From Bradyrhizobium roseum (GTDB lineage: Bacteria > Pseudomonadota > Alphaproteobacteria > Rhizobiales > Xanthobacteraceae), in the NCBI RefSeq assembly GCF_030413175.1, contig NZ_CP129212.1:6424450-6488449 (forward strand): a DNA stretch of 64,000 nt. Direction: 5' to 3'. A program made the position numbers and the translations under genes. Positions 1 to 9,706 of this stretch are shown here, one piece after another. Position 1 is the stretch's first letter, and each line of letters starts with the position of its first letter. The notes under the pieces are model-generated. The model ran no database searches. It worked only from the letters and a program-made list of their open reading frames with translations, and was not told the origin of the DNA.

Positions 1-39
1 GACCAACAGGCCGGCGGCAAGTATCGATAGGCGCTTCAT
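1..39 (-). CDS. Start of an exported protein (partial)
   Basis: Only the first 13 codons lie in the window; the gene continues past its left edge. The peptide reads MKRLSILAAGLLV: two basic residues followed by a hydrophobic run, which is the n- and h-region of a signal peptide. A strong ribosome binding site (GGAGGG on the minus strand, about positions 46-51) sits 7-8 bases before the ATG. The mature protein and its function cannot be seen. Confidence 0.5.
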   Translation of the reverse strand, partial: MKRLSILAAGLLV

Positions 40-241
40 GAACGTAGCCCTCCATGGCTGCTTTTGGTTGGGCGGAAACCTATCACCGAGAGGCGCGGCG
101 TAAATCTGTTTTCCATGCTGCAGTTGCGTACGACAGTAGACACCGATACCGGCGGGCAGCCTCGTTACCCGTTTCATCGAGCCGGTGAACCATTTCGGCG
201 GCGGCGCGTTTTACGTCCTTCTCCCATCAAGGACATGAAAA

Positions 242-478
242 ATGGCTTCTGCTTCAGATATCCGGGAACACATGGACGTCATCTCGTCGGACAAAAAGAC
301 GGTCGGCAAAGTCGACCACATGGAAGGCGCCGACCAAATCAAGCTGACCAAACAAAGTTCGCCCGACGGTCAGCATCATCATTTCATTCCACTGTCGTGG
401 GTCGACCACGTCGATCAGCATGTCCATTTGAACAAGTCGGGCGCCGACGTGACTTCGCACTGGCAGCACGGCCAGTAG
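242..478 (+). CDS. DUF2171 domain protein
   Basis: A 78-residue protein with the layout of the DUF2171 family: an N-terminal IREHMDVISSDKKTVGKVDH segment, then IKLTK, then HHHFIPLSWVDHVDQHVHL. The family resembles a PRC-barrel half and is common in alphaproteobacteria, often as small cytosolic proteins of unknown role. No signal peptide or membrane segment is visible. AAGGA lies 7 bases before the ATG. It stands alone on the plus strand, 62 bases before the next small gene. The family call is firm; the biological role is unknown. Confidence 0.8.
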   Translation: MASASDIREHMDVISSDKKTVGKVDHMEGADQIKLTKQSSPDGQHHHFIPLSWVDHVDQHVHLNKSGADVTSHWQHGQ

Positions 479-540
479 TAGTCCCGCAGGCGCATTGCGC
501 TAGCTGCGGATACCGATATCATCGGGTTTCAGGAGATGAA

Positions 541-885
541 ATGCATCCAGCGGCGATACTGCAACTCGATCGCATAATCGGCGAATACAGCGCGTGGCAG
601 GCTGTCCCCGATGGGGAACGCTCGCCCGCGCCCGCTTGGTGGTGGGGACCCGCAATGGAAATGCGGACCTCCTCCGAATTGCTCCCCGCTGGACGGGGTG
701 TGGAACTCGGCCTTTCCCGGCCAGCGACCTATGCGTCCGCCGCGCAGATTTTGCTCGGGGCGTTCGCCGGCCAGACGGCCGTGCCCCTGCACTACGAATT
801 CCCTCGCAAAGCGAGCATTCCGGACCCGCCGGCCATCCGCGAGTTGCAGCCGCAGCCGTCAGACGACAGCGCCTTTCAGCCGTGA
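541..885 (+). CDS. Small conserved-looking hypothetical protein
   Basis: A 114-residue protein beginning [17 protein letters not shown], preceded by AGGAG five bases from the ATG. It holds a tryptophan-rich segment, PAPAWWWGP, around residues 31-39, and a C-terminal tail rich in Pro and acidic residues ([11 protein letters not shown]). No signal peptide or membrane helix is evident. I recall similar hypothetical proteins in Bradyrhizobium with an acidic/aromatic N-terminus and a WWWGP motif, but I cannot name a family. The frame is open further upstream, but the ribosome site and sensible protein begin here. Its last 27 bases overlap the end of the convergent GAF-GGDEF-EAL gene. Confidence 0.5.
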   Translation: MHPAAILQLDRIIGEYSAWQAVPDGERSPAPAWWWGPAMEMRTSSELLPAGRGVELGLSRPATYASAAQILLGAFAGQTAVPLHYEFPRKASIPDPPAIRELQPQPSDDSAFQP

Positions 886-3800
886 TCCGACGTCCGGCTG
901 CAACGGCGGCGCGACGACCGGCGACTCCGCGCGAAGCAGGTCGGCCATTTGCGTTGCCGGCAGCGGTCTGGAAAACAGAAAGCCCTGCATCTCGTCGCAG
1001 GCATGATTGCGGAGGAATGCCTCCTGTTCGGGGGTTTCGACACCCTCGGCGATGACGGTCATGCCGAGCGCCTTGCCCATGCTGATGATCGCCTGCGCGA
1101 TGGCCTGGTCTTCCGAGTCGACCGGCAGGTCACGGATGAAGGAGCGGTCGATCTTGATCGTATCGATCGGAAACTGCTTCATCAGCGACATCGACGAATA
1201 GCCGGTTCCGAAGTCATCGATCGCAAGGCGAATGCCGCGATCCTGGATCGCATCCAGTATCTTGATCGCGCGCGCGACGTTGCGCATCACCATGCTCTCG
1301 GTGACTTCGAGCTGTAAAAGCACCGGCGACATGCCGCTGGCTGCCAGCGCCTCGTCGACGTCCTGCAGCAGATGCGGATCTGCGAATTGCCGTGGCGACA
1401 GGTTCACCGCCATCGTCCCCGACCGCAAGCCGAGCCGATGCCATGCCATGTTCTGCGCGCAGGCTTCCTTGAGCACCCAGCGCCCGATCGGAACGATCAA
1501 GCCGGTTTCCTCTGCAAGCGGGATGAACTGCCCCGGCGACACGGCGCCGAGATCGGGGTGATTCCAGCGCAGCAACGCCTCGACGCCGGTGATCTGGCGG
1601 CTCGTCATGTCGATCTTGGGCTGATAGTTTAGCGAAAACTGGCCGCGCTCCAGCGCGCGACGCAACGCCGTTTCCAGCGTCAATCGCTCGATCGACTGCG
1701 TCTTGATTTCCTTGGTGAAGAATCGGAAGCCGTTCTTGCCGTCCTCCTTGGCGAGATACATCGCCATGTCGGCGTTCTTGGTCAGGGTCTGTATGTCGGC
1801 GCCGTCGGACGGATACATCGCGATTCCGATCGATGCCGTGGTGTGGCACTCGTGTCCGCTGAGCAGCAAGGGTTGGCTCAATACCGAAAGCAGTTCGCCG
1901 GCAATACGCTCGACTTCGTGACGCTCCGCCGCCTCTTCCAGGATCACCACGAACTCGTCGCCGCCGAGCCGTGCCACGACATCGCTCGCACGTAGCGATC
2001 GGCGCAGTCTGCCGCCGATCTCCACCAGCAACATGTCGCCGGCGTCGTGCCCCAGCGAGTCGTTGATGACCTTGAACCTGTCGAGATCGATGAACAGCAG
2101 GGCAAACTGCCGCTGGTAGCGCGCGGCGGCATCGATCGCGCGGCGCAACACGCCGTTGAACATTTCCCGGTTCGGAAGGTCGGTCAGGCTGTCATGCGAC
2201 GCCAGGTATTCGATGCGTTCGTCGGCCCTGGCCTTTTCATCGACGCGGTCGAAATTCTCCAGTGCAAAAGATACGTTGTCGACCAGCCGCTGCAGCAGCT
2301 CGGCAAATTCGGGCGTGAACGTGTCTTTTTCAAGCGACATGAACGACATCGCGCCGACCACCTCGCCTTGCACCAGCAAAGGGAATGACGCGCCGGAATT
2401 GGTGCCGTCGATCCGTGCCCGATGGTGAAAGGCCTCGGCATTGGGATCGGCAAGGTAGTCGTTCATGATGCAGGGCCGCCGCGACCGCATCGCCTGCCCG
2501 CACAGCCCGCGCCCCTCGGGCCGCATCTCATCGACCGATATCGTCGCCAGCCGTGCGCTCGGACCGGTCGGACCGGCCGCCGCCACGACGTCCAGATAGT
2601 CGCTGTCGGCCTTTCTCAACGCGACGGAGGTCAGAGTGAAGCGGCCGCCGTTGGCCGCCGCTTCGCATACAAGATCGAACAATTCCGACCGTGAGGTCGC
2701 GCGGACGATCGCTTCGTTGGTGTCACTTAACGCCGCGAGCATCCGGGTCAGGCGGTCCTTCTGGACCTCGGTACGCGCCTTGTCGTCGGCACGGTCGAAG
2801 TTTTCCAGCGCGAATGCCACGTTGTCGGCCAGGCGTTGCAGCAGTTCCGAAAACTCCGGTGTGAAGGTGTGCTTGTCGAGCGACATATAGATCATGACGC
2901 CGACCGGCGCGCCGCGAACCAGCATCGGAAAGGCAGCGCCCGACTGCGCGCCGTAGGTACCGACGACGCCCTGAAATGCAGTCACGCGCTGGTCGGCAAC
3001 ATAATCGTTTGCGATACAGGCACGCCGGGTACGAAACGCAGTGCCGCTCAGTCCACGGCCCTCCGGACGGCTTTCGTCCACCGACAGCCTGACGTGACGC
3101 GTCGCCTCGGCAGACGGACCTGCCGCGGCCACGATCCTGAGCAGGTCGCTGGCGGGATCGGACAGTGCGATGGTCGCCGAGGTGAACCGGCCCCCGTTCA
3201 CCGTCGCCTCGCACACCATGTCGAATAATTCGTCGCGGGATTTGGCCCGCATGATGGCTTCGTTGGTCGCGCTGAGGGCAGCGAACATCCGCGTCAGGCG
3301 CTCCTTCTGAATTTCGCTCCTCACTTTTTCGTCCGCTCGATCGAAGGTGGCGATCGCAAACGACACGTTGTCGGTGAGCCGCTGCAGCAGCTCCGCGAAT
3401 TCAGGCGTGAACGTATTCTTCTCTGAAGAAACGAAGAACATCACGCCGACCGCCCGGCCGGCCACCATCAGCGGGAACGCCGCGCCCGACATCGCGCCGT
3501 CGCTGTGGATGAACTGATGAAACGCCGACCCACGGCTGTCGGCGCGCATGTCGTTGGAGATGCGGGCCTGGCAGGCGCGCAACGCGTTGCCGCACAGCCC
3601 GCGCCCTTCCGGATGATCCGCGTTGATCGAAATCCTGACCCGTCGCATGTTGTCGGCCGTCGGTCCCGCCACGGCCACCATGTCGGTATAGTCGCTGTCC
3701 GGGCGCGCCAACAAGATGCTGGTCGAGTTGAACCGACCGCCGGTCGCGGCAGCCTCGCATACCAGTTCGAACATTTCCGTCCGCGACGTCGCGCGAACGA

Positions 3801-4947
3801 TCGCCTCGTTGGTCGCGCTGAGCGCCGCCAGCATGCGCCCCAGACGCTCCTTCTGGGCGTCCGCCCGCGCCTTCTCGCCGGCGCGCTCGAAATTCTCCAG
3901 CGCGAACGAGACGTTATCGCCGATCCGCGCCATCAGCGCGACGATCTCTTCGTCCTCCGCCCACGATCTACCGACAAAGAACATCAGCACCCCGATGCTC
4001 TCACCGGCCATGATCAGCGGAACCGCGACACAGGCGCTGACGCCCGTCTCACGCGCGGTTTGATACCAGGGCTGCCCCTGGCTCGAGTTGAGAATATCGG
4101 TGTTGACGGCTGGCCGCTGTGTCCGGAAGGCCTTGCCGCAGACGCCTGCACCATATGCATTTTTCGCATCGATCGAGAACGGCGCGCGAATAATCTGTTC
4201 CACGATCACGCCGGTCCCGGCGACAGGCTTCAACCAGATTGAATCCGGCTGCGCCATCAACACCACGGTAGCCGCGGACTTGCCGCTGTGAACTGCCGCA
4301 TCGCAGACCCACTGAAAGAGATCTTGTTCGGTCTTGGCGCGTAGAATGGCTTCATTCGTCGCGCTGATGGCTCCGAACATCAGGTTCAGACGCCGCATCA
4401 CGCGCTCGCCGTTCTTGCGCGCCGCCTCATGCTCGAAATTGTCAAGCGCGAACGAAATGTTGGCGGAAACGCGATCGAGCATCGCGACGATCTGCTCGTC
4501 GATCGAATGCGGTTCACGCCGTGAAACCAGCAGCACGCCGACACTCTCGCCATTTCGGATCAGCGGCAGCGCCGCTGCCGCACCGATCTGCCCGGCTCTG
4601 GCCCCGTCACGCCAGGGCAGCGAGCGCGGATCATTCAGGAAGTCGTTGCTGACGCATATCTTGCGGCTGCGGAACGCTTCCCCGGCAACCCCGGACCCCT
4701 CCGGCTTGCCGGCCACGATCGAGATGTCGATGCTGCGCAGTCGCGGAACATCATCGCCAAAGCCGGCGGCGAAGCGCAGCAGATTAGTTTCGGGATCGAG
4801 CAGGAACACTGCCACGGCAAGGAAGTCGCCGACCGAGAATGCGGCTTCGCACACCTTCGCGTACAACTCATCGGGCGATTTGGCGTACAGAATCGCCTCG
4901 TTGGTCGCATTCAACGCCGCGAATGTACGCGCGATGTCGGTCGTCAC
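859..4947 (-). CDS. Five-GAF GGDEF-EAL c-di-GMP signalling protein
   Basis: A 1362-residue protein predicted to make and/or degrade cyclic di-GMP. About 900 N-terminal residues are five tandem GAF modules of about 185 residues; each opens with a near-identical linker such as [12 protein letters not shown] followed by LVCEAA. A GGDEF domain follows with an intact RLGGDEF active site near residue 990, then an EAL domain with [11 protein letters not shown] near residue 1120, [30 protein letters not shown] and EGVET. All usual EAL catalytic motifs are present, so both activities may be live. No membrane helix is visible, so it should be cytosolic, with GAFs sensing ligand or redox state. Start: a GTG ten bases after AGGAG is preferred; a TTG three codons upstream is only one base from that site. 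The gene is monocistronic and divergent from the dehydrogenase operon. Confidence 0.92.
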   Translation of the reverse strand: MTTDIARTFAALNATNEAILYAKSPDELYAKVCEAAFSVGDFLAVAVFLLDPETNLLRFAAGFGDDVPRLRSIDISIVAGKPEGSGVAGEAFRSRKICVSNDFLNDPRSLPWRDGARAGQIGAAAALPLIRNGESVGVLLVSRREPHSIDEQIVAMLDRVSANISFALDNFEHEAARKNGERVMRRLNLMFGAISATNEAILRAKTEQDLFQWVCDAAVHSGKSAATVVLMAQPDSIWLKPVAGTGVIVEQIIRAPFSIDAKNAYGAGVCGKAFRTQRPAVNTDILNSSQGQPWYQTARETGVSACVAVPLIMAGESIGVLMFFVGRSWAEDEEIVALMARIGDNVSFALENFERAGEKARADAQKERLGRMLAALSATNEAIVRATSRTEMFELVCEAAATGGRFNSTSILLARPDSDYTDMVAVAGPTADNMRRVRISINADHPEGRGLCGNALRACQARISNDMRADSRGSAFHQFIHSDGAMSGAAFPLMVAGRAVGVMFFVSSEKNTFTPEFAELLQRLTDNVSFAIATFDRADEKVRSEIQKERLTRMFAALSATNEAIMRAKSRDELFDMVCEATVNGGRFTSATIALSDPASDLLRIVAAAGPSAEATRHVRLSVDESRPEGRGLSGTAFRTRRACIANDYVADQRVTAFQGVVGTYGAQSGAAFPMLVRGAPVGVMIYMSLDKHTFTPEFSELLQRLADNVAFALENFDRADDKARTEVQKDRLTRMLAALSDTNEAIVRATSRSELFDLVCEAAANGGRFTLTSVALRKADSDYLDVVAAAGPTGPSARLATISVDEMRPEGRGLCGQAMRSRRPCIMNDYLADPNAEAFHHRARIDGTNSGASFPLLVQGEVVGAMSFMSLEKDTFTPEFAELLQRLVDNVSFALENFDRVDEKARADERIEYLASHDSLTDLPNREMFNGVLRRAIDAAARYQRQFALLFIDLDRFKVINDSLGHDAGDMLLVEIGGRLRRSLRASDVVARLGGDEFVVILEEAAERHEVERIAGELLSVLSQPLLLSGHECHTTASIGIAMYPSDGADIQTLTKNADMAMYLAKEDGKNGFRFFTKEIKTQSIERLTLETALRRALERGQFSLNYQPKIDMTSRQITGVEALLRWNHPDLGAVSPGQFIPLAEETGLIVPIGRWVLKEACAQNMAWHRLGLRSGTMAVNLSPRQFADPHLLQDVDEALAASGMSPVLLQLEVTESMVMRNVARAIKILDAIQDRGIRLAIDDFGTGYSSMSLMKQFPIDTIKIDRSFIRDLPVDSEDQAIAQAIISMGKALGMTVIAEGVETPEQEAFLRNHACDEMQGFLFSRPLPATQMADLLRAESPVVAPPLQPDVGSRLKGAVV

Positions 4948-5312
4948 CGTCCCCAAGCTCCTGCCGTCAACACCTGGCTGCTCTACCGCGTTTATACGTG
5001 CAGGAGCCCTAAATGCCCGTTATTGGCGTCCGCCGGATCGAGTTCAGAGTAAATGTCAGGCCAACAGAACTCGGGTTCACTCAGCAGAACTACGGACTAT
5101 TTCACGATTTGTCAGGCATACCGCCGGACTCGCCATGGAAAGCGATTGCCGAATTCTGCAGCTTGAAATTCGCACGCCGGCGAGAACCCTGTCTGCGGCA
5201 TGGCTAACAGGATATTTCCGCGCTTGCCCTGCCCGCGCTGCTTTGCCAGCATGCCGGGCGCAGCAACAATCAAGACCCGCTCTTACGCGGGCGCTCAAGG
5301 TGAGGAAATCCC
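4948..5312. promoter_or_regulatory. Divergent intergenic region
   Basis: These 365 bases separate the GAF-GGDEF-EAL gene (minus) from the dehydrogenase operon (plus) and must hold both promoters. Ribosome sites are visible at each end: CTCCT at 4958-4962 for the minus gene and GAGGAA about 8 bases before 5313. A 64-codon open frame from 5013 has no convincing ribosome site or protein character. I see no clear operator dyad. Confidence 0.4.
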
Positions 5313-6365
5313 ATGCCGATCGTCCAGGCCGACCGTCTCACGCGCATCGGCGCGGCGCTGCTCAGGGCCGCGGGCGCTTCCCAGGAAGAGGCCGACGCGG
5401 TCGCTGTCGGCTGCGTCAATGCCAATCTCGCCGGCCACGACTCGCACGGGGTGATCGCGATCCCGACCTATATCGATCGCGTCAAGGCCGGCCATATCGT
5501 ACCGGGCGCGAAATGGACCGTCGTGCAGGAATCGCCGACCACCACCGTGATCGACGGCCATTGGGGCTTTGGCTTCCACGTCAACGCCAAGGCGATGGCG
5601 CTGACGATCGAAAAGGCGAAGACCGCCAACGTCGCCGCCTGCACCGTGTTCCGCCAGAGCCATGTCGGGCGGCTCGCCGCCTATCCACTGATGGCGATGC
5701 GGGCCGGCATGATCGGCATCGCCGCGGCCGATTCCGGCCGCTCGCCGAAACACGTCGCGCCGTTCGGCGGCCGCGAGGCAAGGCTCGGCACCAACCCGAT
5801 CTCGATCGCGGTGCCGTCCGATCTCGAAGCGCCGTTCTACCTCGACATGGCAACGTCCGCCGTCGCGGCCGGCAAGATCGCGCTGTCGATCGCGCGCGGC
5901 GAACAGATTCCGCAGGGCTGGATCATCGATGCCGAGGGCCGGCACACCACCGATCCCACGGAGTATCGCAAGGGCGGAGCGCTGCTGCCGCTCGGCGGCA
6001 CCGAGGGCTACAAGGGAAGCGGCCTCGCCGCGATGGTCGAAGTGCTGTGCGGCCTGCTCACCGGGCTCGGCTTTGGCGTCGAGCCGACCGGCCGCCACAA
6101 CGACGGATGCTTCATGGCGGTCTTCAATGTCGCCGCCTTCCGTCCGCTGAAGGATTTCGAGAAGGAGGTCGGCGAGTTCGCGCGCTATCTGAAATCGACG
6201 CCGCCGTCCGAGGGCTCTCCGGGCGTGTTCTATCCCGGCGAGGTCGAACATATCCGCGAGCAGCAGCGCCGTCGCGACGGCATCACGATCGAGGACGCGA
6301 CGTGGGACAAGCTGAAAGCGCTGGCGACCGACTACAAGCTGGCCGCCGAACTCGACCTGACATGA
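5313..6365 (+). CDS. Ldh family (malate/L-lactate/sulfolactate-type) dehydrogenase
   Basis: A 350-residue protein of the malate/L-lactate dehydrogenase superfamily (Ldh_2), which uses NAD(P) to oxidise 2-hydroxy acids or reduce keto acids or cyclic imines. The signature HDSHGV near residues 42-47, the FRQSHVGRL segment, GTNPISIAVPSD, and the C-terminal KGSGLAAMVEVLCGLLTG are all present, and the length is usual for the family. It is the first gene of a tight three-gene operon with an LLM monooxygenase and a FAH-family hydrolase, which suggests breakdown of an unusual carboxylate. The exact substrate cannot be read from sequence. GAGGAA precedes the ATG. Confidence 0.88.
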   Translation: MPIVQADRLTRIGAALLRAAGASQEEADAVAVGCVNANLAGHDSHGVIAIPTYIDRVKAGHIVPGAKWTVVQESPTTTVIDGHWGFGFHVNAKAMALTIEKAKTANVAACTVFRQSHVGRLAAYPLMAMRAGMIGIAAADSGRSPKHVAPFGGREARLGTNPISIAVPSDLEAPFYLDMATSAVAAGKIALSIARGEQIPQGWIIDAEGRHTTDPTEYRKGGALLPLGGTEGYKGSGLAAMVEVLCGLLTGLGFGVEPTGRHNDGCFMAVFNVAAFRPLKDFEKEVGEFARYLKSTPPSEGSPGVFYPGEVEHIREQQRRRDGITIEDATWDKLKALATDYKLAAELDLT

Positions 6366-6390
6366 AGCCGGCCAGCACAAGGAGAACGGC

Positions 6391-7758
6391 ATGACACGGC
6401 AAATGGCGCTGGTGGGATTCCTGCAGGCGCAGAACTGCACCAACCTGCCGAGTTCATGGCGGCATCCGGAATCGCGCGACGATTCGATGTCGGCCGATTA
6501 CTATCAGGAGATTGCCCGAATTCTCGAAGCCGGCAAATTCCACATGGCGTTCTTCGACGACCGCCTGGCGATGCCGGACCGTTACGGCAACGACCATGCC
6601 CACACCGTCGAATATGGCATCCGCTGCGTGAAGATGGACCCGCTGGTGGTGCTGACCACGATGGGCATGGCCACGACCAAGCTCGGGCTGGGATCGACCG
6701 CCTCGACCACCTATTTCGAGCCGTTCGACGTCGCCCGGCGCTTCGCCACCCTCGACCTGATGTCGGGCGGCCGCGCCGGATGGAACGTCGTCACCTCGCT
6801 CAATGACGGCGAGGCGCAGAACATGGGCAAGGACGCCCATCTCGAACATGACCACCGCTACGATCGCGCCGACGAGTTCATGGAAGTCGTGCTCGGCCAC
6901 TGGGACACCTGGGAAGACGGCGCGCTGATCATGGACAAGAAGACCGGCCGGTTCGCCGATCCGTCCAAGGTGAAGCGGCTCGACCACAAGGGCGTTTTCT
7001 ACAAGTCGCGCGGGCCGTTCACCGTGCCGCGCTCGGCGCAGGGCCACCCCGTCATCATCCAGGCCGGCGCCTCCGGCCGCGGTCAGCGCTTTGCGGGGCG
7101 ATGGGGCGAGGTGATCTTCACCGCCGCGCGCACCGTCGCCGCCGCCAAGGAAGGCTATGCGGCGGTTCGCAACGAGGCGGCGAAAGCCGGCCGCGATCCG
7201 GACCAGATGCGGCTGTGCAACCTTACGACGCCGGTCTGCGCCGCGACCAGGGCCGAGGCCGAGGACAAGATGGCCGTGATCAACAAGCTGCCGCTCGAGA
7301 TCGACGCGCTGTCCCTGCTCGCGGAAGCGCTCAACTTCGACTTTGCATCAAAACCGCTCGACGAGCCGCTGACATCGGAAGACCTCAAGAGCATGCAGGG
7401 CATTTTGGGCATTCGCGACGGCGTGCTCAAGACCTCGGGCAAGTCGAATCCCAGCGCGCGCGATTTCGTGACCTTCTCCGGCCGTGGCCAAGTACATGAC
7501 GCGATCGTCGGCGGCCCGAAGGAGGTCGCGGATAGGCTCGAAGAGATGTTCGTCGAGCGCGGCTGCGACGGCTTTGTCATCGCGGCGACCATCGTGCCGG
7601 GCTCGTATTCCGATTTCGTGCAACACGTCGTGCCGGAACTGCAGCGTCGCGGCCTGTTTCACAAGGACTATGCCGGCAAGACCTTGCGCGAAAATCTCGG
7701 CCTGACGCGGCCCACCGCCGGTGCCTGGAAATCCACGCCGCGGGTCGCAGCCGAATAG
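6391..7758 (+). CDS. LLM class flavin-dependent monooxygenase (NtaA/SnaA/DszA type)
   Basis: A 455-residue bacterial-luciferase-like enzyme expected to use reduced FMN and oxygen. Family marks include AFFDDRLAMPD near residue 54, the STASTTYFEPFDVARRFATLD strand-helix region, SGGRAGWNVVTSLN, and QAGASGRGQRFAGRWGEVIF. These place it in the nitrilotriacetate / dibenzothiophene-sulfone monooxygenase branch. It lies 25 bases after the dehydrogenase and 20 before the hydrolase, with AGGAGA before the ATG, so it is almost certainly co-transcribed. No flavin reductase is adjacent; reduced flavin would come from elsewhere. Substrate unknown. Confidence 0.9.
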   Translation: MTRQMALVGFLQAQNCTNLPSSWRHPESRDDSMSADYYQEIARILEAGKFHMAFFDDRLAMPDRYGNDHAHTVEYGIRCVKMDPLVVLTTMGMATTKLGLGSTASTTYFEPFDVARRFATLDLMSGGRAGWNVVTSLNDGEAQNMGKDAHLEHDHRYDRADEFMEVVLGHWDTWEDGALIMDKKTGRFADPSKVKRLDHKGVFYKSRGPFTVPRSAQGHPVIIQAGASGRGQRFAGRWGEVIFTAARTVAAAKEGYAAVRNEAAKAGRDPDQMRLCNLTTPVCAATRAEAEDKMAVINKLPLEIDALSLLAEALNFDFASKPLDEPLTSEDLKSMQGILGIRDGVLKTSGKSNPSARDFVTFSGRGQVHDAIVGGPKEVADRLEEMFVERGCDGFVIAATIVPGSYSDFVQHVVPELQRRGLFHKDYAGKTLRENLGLTRPTAGAWKSTPRVAAE

Positions 7759-7778
7759 CAACAACAAGAGGTCATTCC

Positions 7779-8564
7779 ATGCGTTGGCTCCAATTCACCG
7801 CCGCCGGCAAGACATCCTGGGGCATCGTCGAAGGCGACCAGGTGATCGCCGTCAACGGCGATCCCTTTGGCGAGTGGCAGCGCGGAACGCAGTCGCACGC
7901 GCTGAAGGACGTCAAGATCGAACTGCCGCTGATCCCGCGCACGTTCTATTGCGTGGGCCTCAACTACCTCAAGCATCTCAAGGAAGCCGCCGACAAGGCC
8001 GGCACGGTGCCCAACGTGCCCGACCGGCCCGAAATCGGCTATCGCGCGCAGAACGCGCTGATCGCCCATGACGAGGATGTCGTAATCCCGGCGAGCGCGA
8101 CCGAGAAGATCCACTACGAGGGCGAACTCGTGGTCGTGATCGGCAAGAAGGCAAAGCATCTCACCGAGGCCAACGCGATGGATTGCGTGTTCGGCTACAC
8201 CATCGGCAACGACGTCAGCGAGCGCAGCTGGCAGAAGGCCGACCGCAGCCTGTGGCGCTCCAAGAACGCCGACACTTTCAAGCCGATGGGGCCATGGATC
8301 GAAACCGAGGCTGATCTCGCCAGGATGGAAACGGTGATCCGCGTCAACGGCAAGGAGACCGGCCGCTTCCACACCAACGACATGATCTTCGGCGTCGTGC
8401 CGTTTCTGGTCGAACTGTCCAAGTACTTCACGCTGTCGCCCGGCGACGTGATCTGGATGGGCACCGACGGCGCCTCGCCCGACCTGAAAGACGGCGACGT
8501 GGTCGAGATCGACATCACCGGGATCGGGACGCTGCGGAACCGGTTTGTGAAGGCGAAGGTTTGA
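7779..8564 (+). CDS. Fumarylacetoacetate hydrolase (FAH) family protein
   Basis: A 261-residue protein of the FAH family (hydrolases, decarboxylases and hydratases of keto acids). The core reads TFYCVGLNYLKHL, then EKIHYEGELVVVIGKKAKHL with the metal-binding acidic residues, DVSERSWQK, and SPGDVIWMGTDGASPDLKDGDVVEI, as in 2-keto-4-pentenoate hydratase and fumarylpyruvate hydrolase relatives. It closes the operon with the dehydrogenase and monooxygenase, so a likely role is cleavage or decarboxylation of the product of oxidation. It ends just before an intergenic palindrome. Confidence 0.88.
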   Translation: MRWLQFTAAGKTSWGIVEGDQVIAVNGDPFGEWQRGTQSHALKDVKIELPLIPRTFYCVGLNYLKHLKEAADKAGTVPNVPDRPEIGYRAQNALIAHDEDVVIPASATEKIHYEGELVVVIGKKAKHLTEANAMDCVFGYTIGNDVSERSWQKADRSLWRSKNADTFKPMGPWIETEADLARMETVIRVNGKETGRFHTNDMIFGVVPFLVELSKYFTLSPGDVIWMGTDGASPDLKDGDVVEIDITGIGTLRNRFVKAKV

Positions 8565-8612
8565 GGTTCGCTGCGCCGCCCCCGGCTTGTTCTTCCGTTC
8601 GAATCTCTCACT

Positions 8613-8712
8613 GTCGTGACCCGCGCAGGCGGGGCATCCAGTACGCCGCGGCATCTCGGTCCAGCATTGACGTCTCTGGAATACTGGGTCACCCGCCTGC
8701 GCGGGTGACGAC
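8613..8712. repeat. Intergenic palindromic element
   Basis: Two arms form an inverted repeat: GTCGTGACCCGCGCAGGCGG starting at 8613, and CCGCCTGCGCGGGTGACGAC ending at 8712, with one mismatch. Weaker pairing continues inward (catccagta against tactgggt). It lies between convergent genes and could act as a bidirectional terminator; it looks like one of the dispersed palindromes usual in Bradyrhizobium. Confidence 0.75.
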
Positions 8713-8730
8713 ACCGGGCAGGAGGCGCGG

Positions 8731-9588
8731 CTAAACCGCCGTCGCCTTGGCAAACTCGACGTAGATCTCGCGCAGGCGATTGGTCATCGGGCCGGGCTTG
8801 CCGTCGGCGACCTTCTTGCCGTCGATCGATACCACGGCCTGTACGAACACGGTCGCGCTGGTGATGAAAGCCTCCTTGGCGGCCAGCGCCTCCTCGACCG
8901 AAAACGCCCGCTCCTCGACGCGGAGCTGGCGCTCTTCGGCCAACGCGATCACCGCCTTGCGGGTGCAGCCGGGCAGGATGGCGCTGCCGTTCTGCCGGGT
9001 CACGATGACGTCGTCCTGGGTCAGGATGAAGCAGGACGACGAGCCGCCCTCGGTCACCTTGCCGTCCTCGATCATCCAGGCCTCGCCGGCGCCGGCCACC
9101 GCCGCCGCCTGCTTGGCCAGCACCTGCGCCAGCAGCGCGACGCTCTTGATGTCGCGCCGGGTCCAGCGCAGGTCGGGCACCGTGATGACGTCGATGCCAG
9201 TCTTGGCCGAGGGTGCGTTGATGATGTCCTTGGTCGAGGTGAACATGATCAGCGTCGGCTTGACGCCCTTGGGAAACGCAAAGTCGCGCCCGGTATCGGC
9301 GCCGCGTGTCACTTCCAGATAGACCATGCCGTTGACGAGGTTGTTGCGCTTGACCAGCTCATGCTGAATCTCCTCGATGCGCGCGGTCGTCTCCGGCAGC
9401 GCCAACTCGATCTCGCCGACCGAGCGCTCCAGCCGCGCCAGATGCGAGGCGTTGTCGATCAGCTTGCCGTCCAGCACGGCGGCGACCTCGTAGATGCCGT
9501 CGGCAAACAGGAAGCCGCGGTCGAGGATCGAGACCTTGGCCTCTGAGAGTGGGACAAACGAGCCGTTGACGTAAGCGATCGGTTCCAA
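8731..9588 (-). CDS. dat: D-amino-acid transaminase
   Basis: A 285-residue class IV (fold type IV) PLP aminotransferase that moves amino groups between D-amino acids and 2-oxo acids such as 2-oxoglutarate. It begins MEPIAYVNGSFVPLSEAKVS and contains ILDRGFLFADGIYEV, the PLP lysine in RDIKSVALLAQ (K148), and VTEGGSSSCFIL, all typical of D-alanine aminotransferase. The start is the TTG that follows AGGAGA by about 7 bases; another TTG eight codons upstream lies before that ribosome site. It lies downstream of the glutamate/aspartate-type importer on the same strand (118-base gap), which fits D-glutamate or D-aspartate metabolism. A branched-chain type IV enzyme is a less likely alternative. Confidence 0.87.
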   Translation of the reverse strand: MEPIAYVNGSFVPLSEAKVSILDRGFLFADGIYEVAAVLDGKLIDNASHLARLERSVGEIELALPETTARIEEIQHELVKRNNLVNGMVYLEVTRGADTGRDFAFPKGVKPTLIMFTSTKDIINAPSAKTGIDVITVPDLRWTRRDIKSVALLAQVLAKQAAAVAGAGEAWMIEDGKVTEGGSSSCFILTQDDVIVTRQNGSAILPGCTRKAVIALAEERQLRVEERAFSVEEALAAKEAFITSATVFVQAVVSIDGKKVADGKPGPMTNRLREIYVEFAKATAV

Positions 9589-9706
9589 AGTCGGGTCTCC
9601 TGGAGATAGCAAAAGGCGGTGTGGCGGACCTTATAGGCAATTTGGCGAGGGCGAGGAACCCCTCGCCGCGTCATCCCGGCGCAATGACAGGTTGGGCAGC
9701 CATGCC

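Noticed and set aside
64..540. Upstream extension of the frame ending at 885
   Set aside because: The part before 541 overlaps the DUF2171 gene, lacks a ribosome site and looks like chance coding; the AGGAGATGAA site marks the real start at 541.
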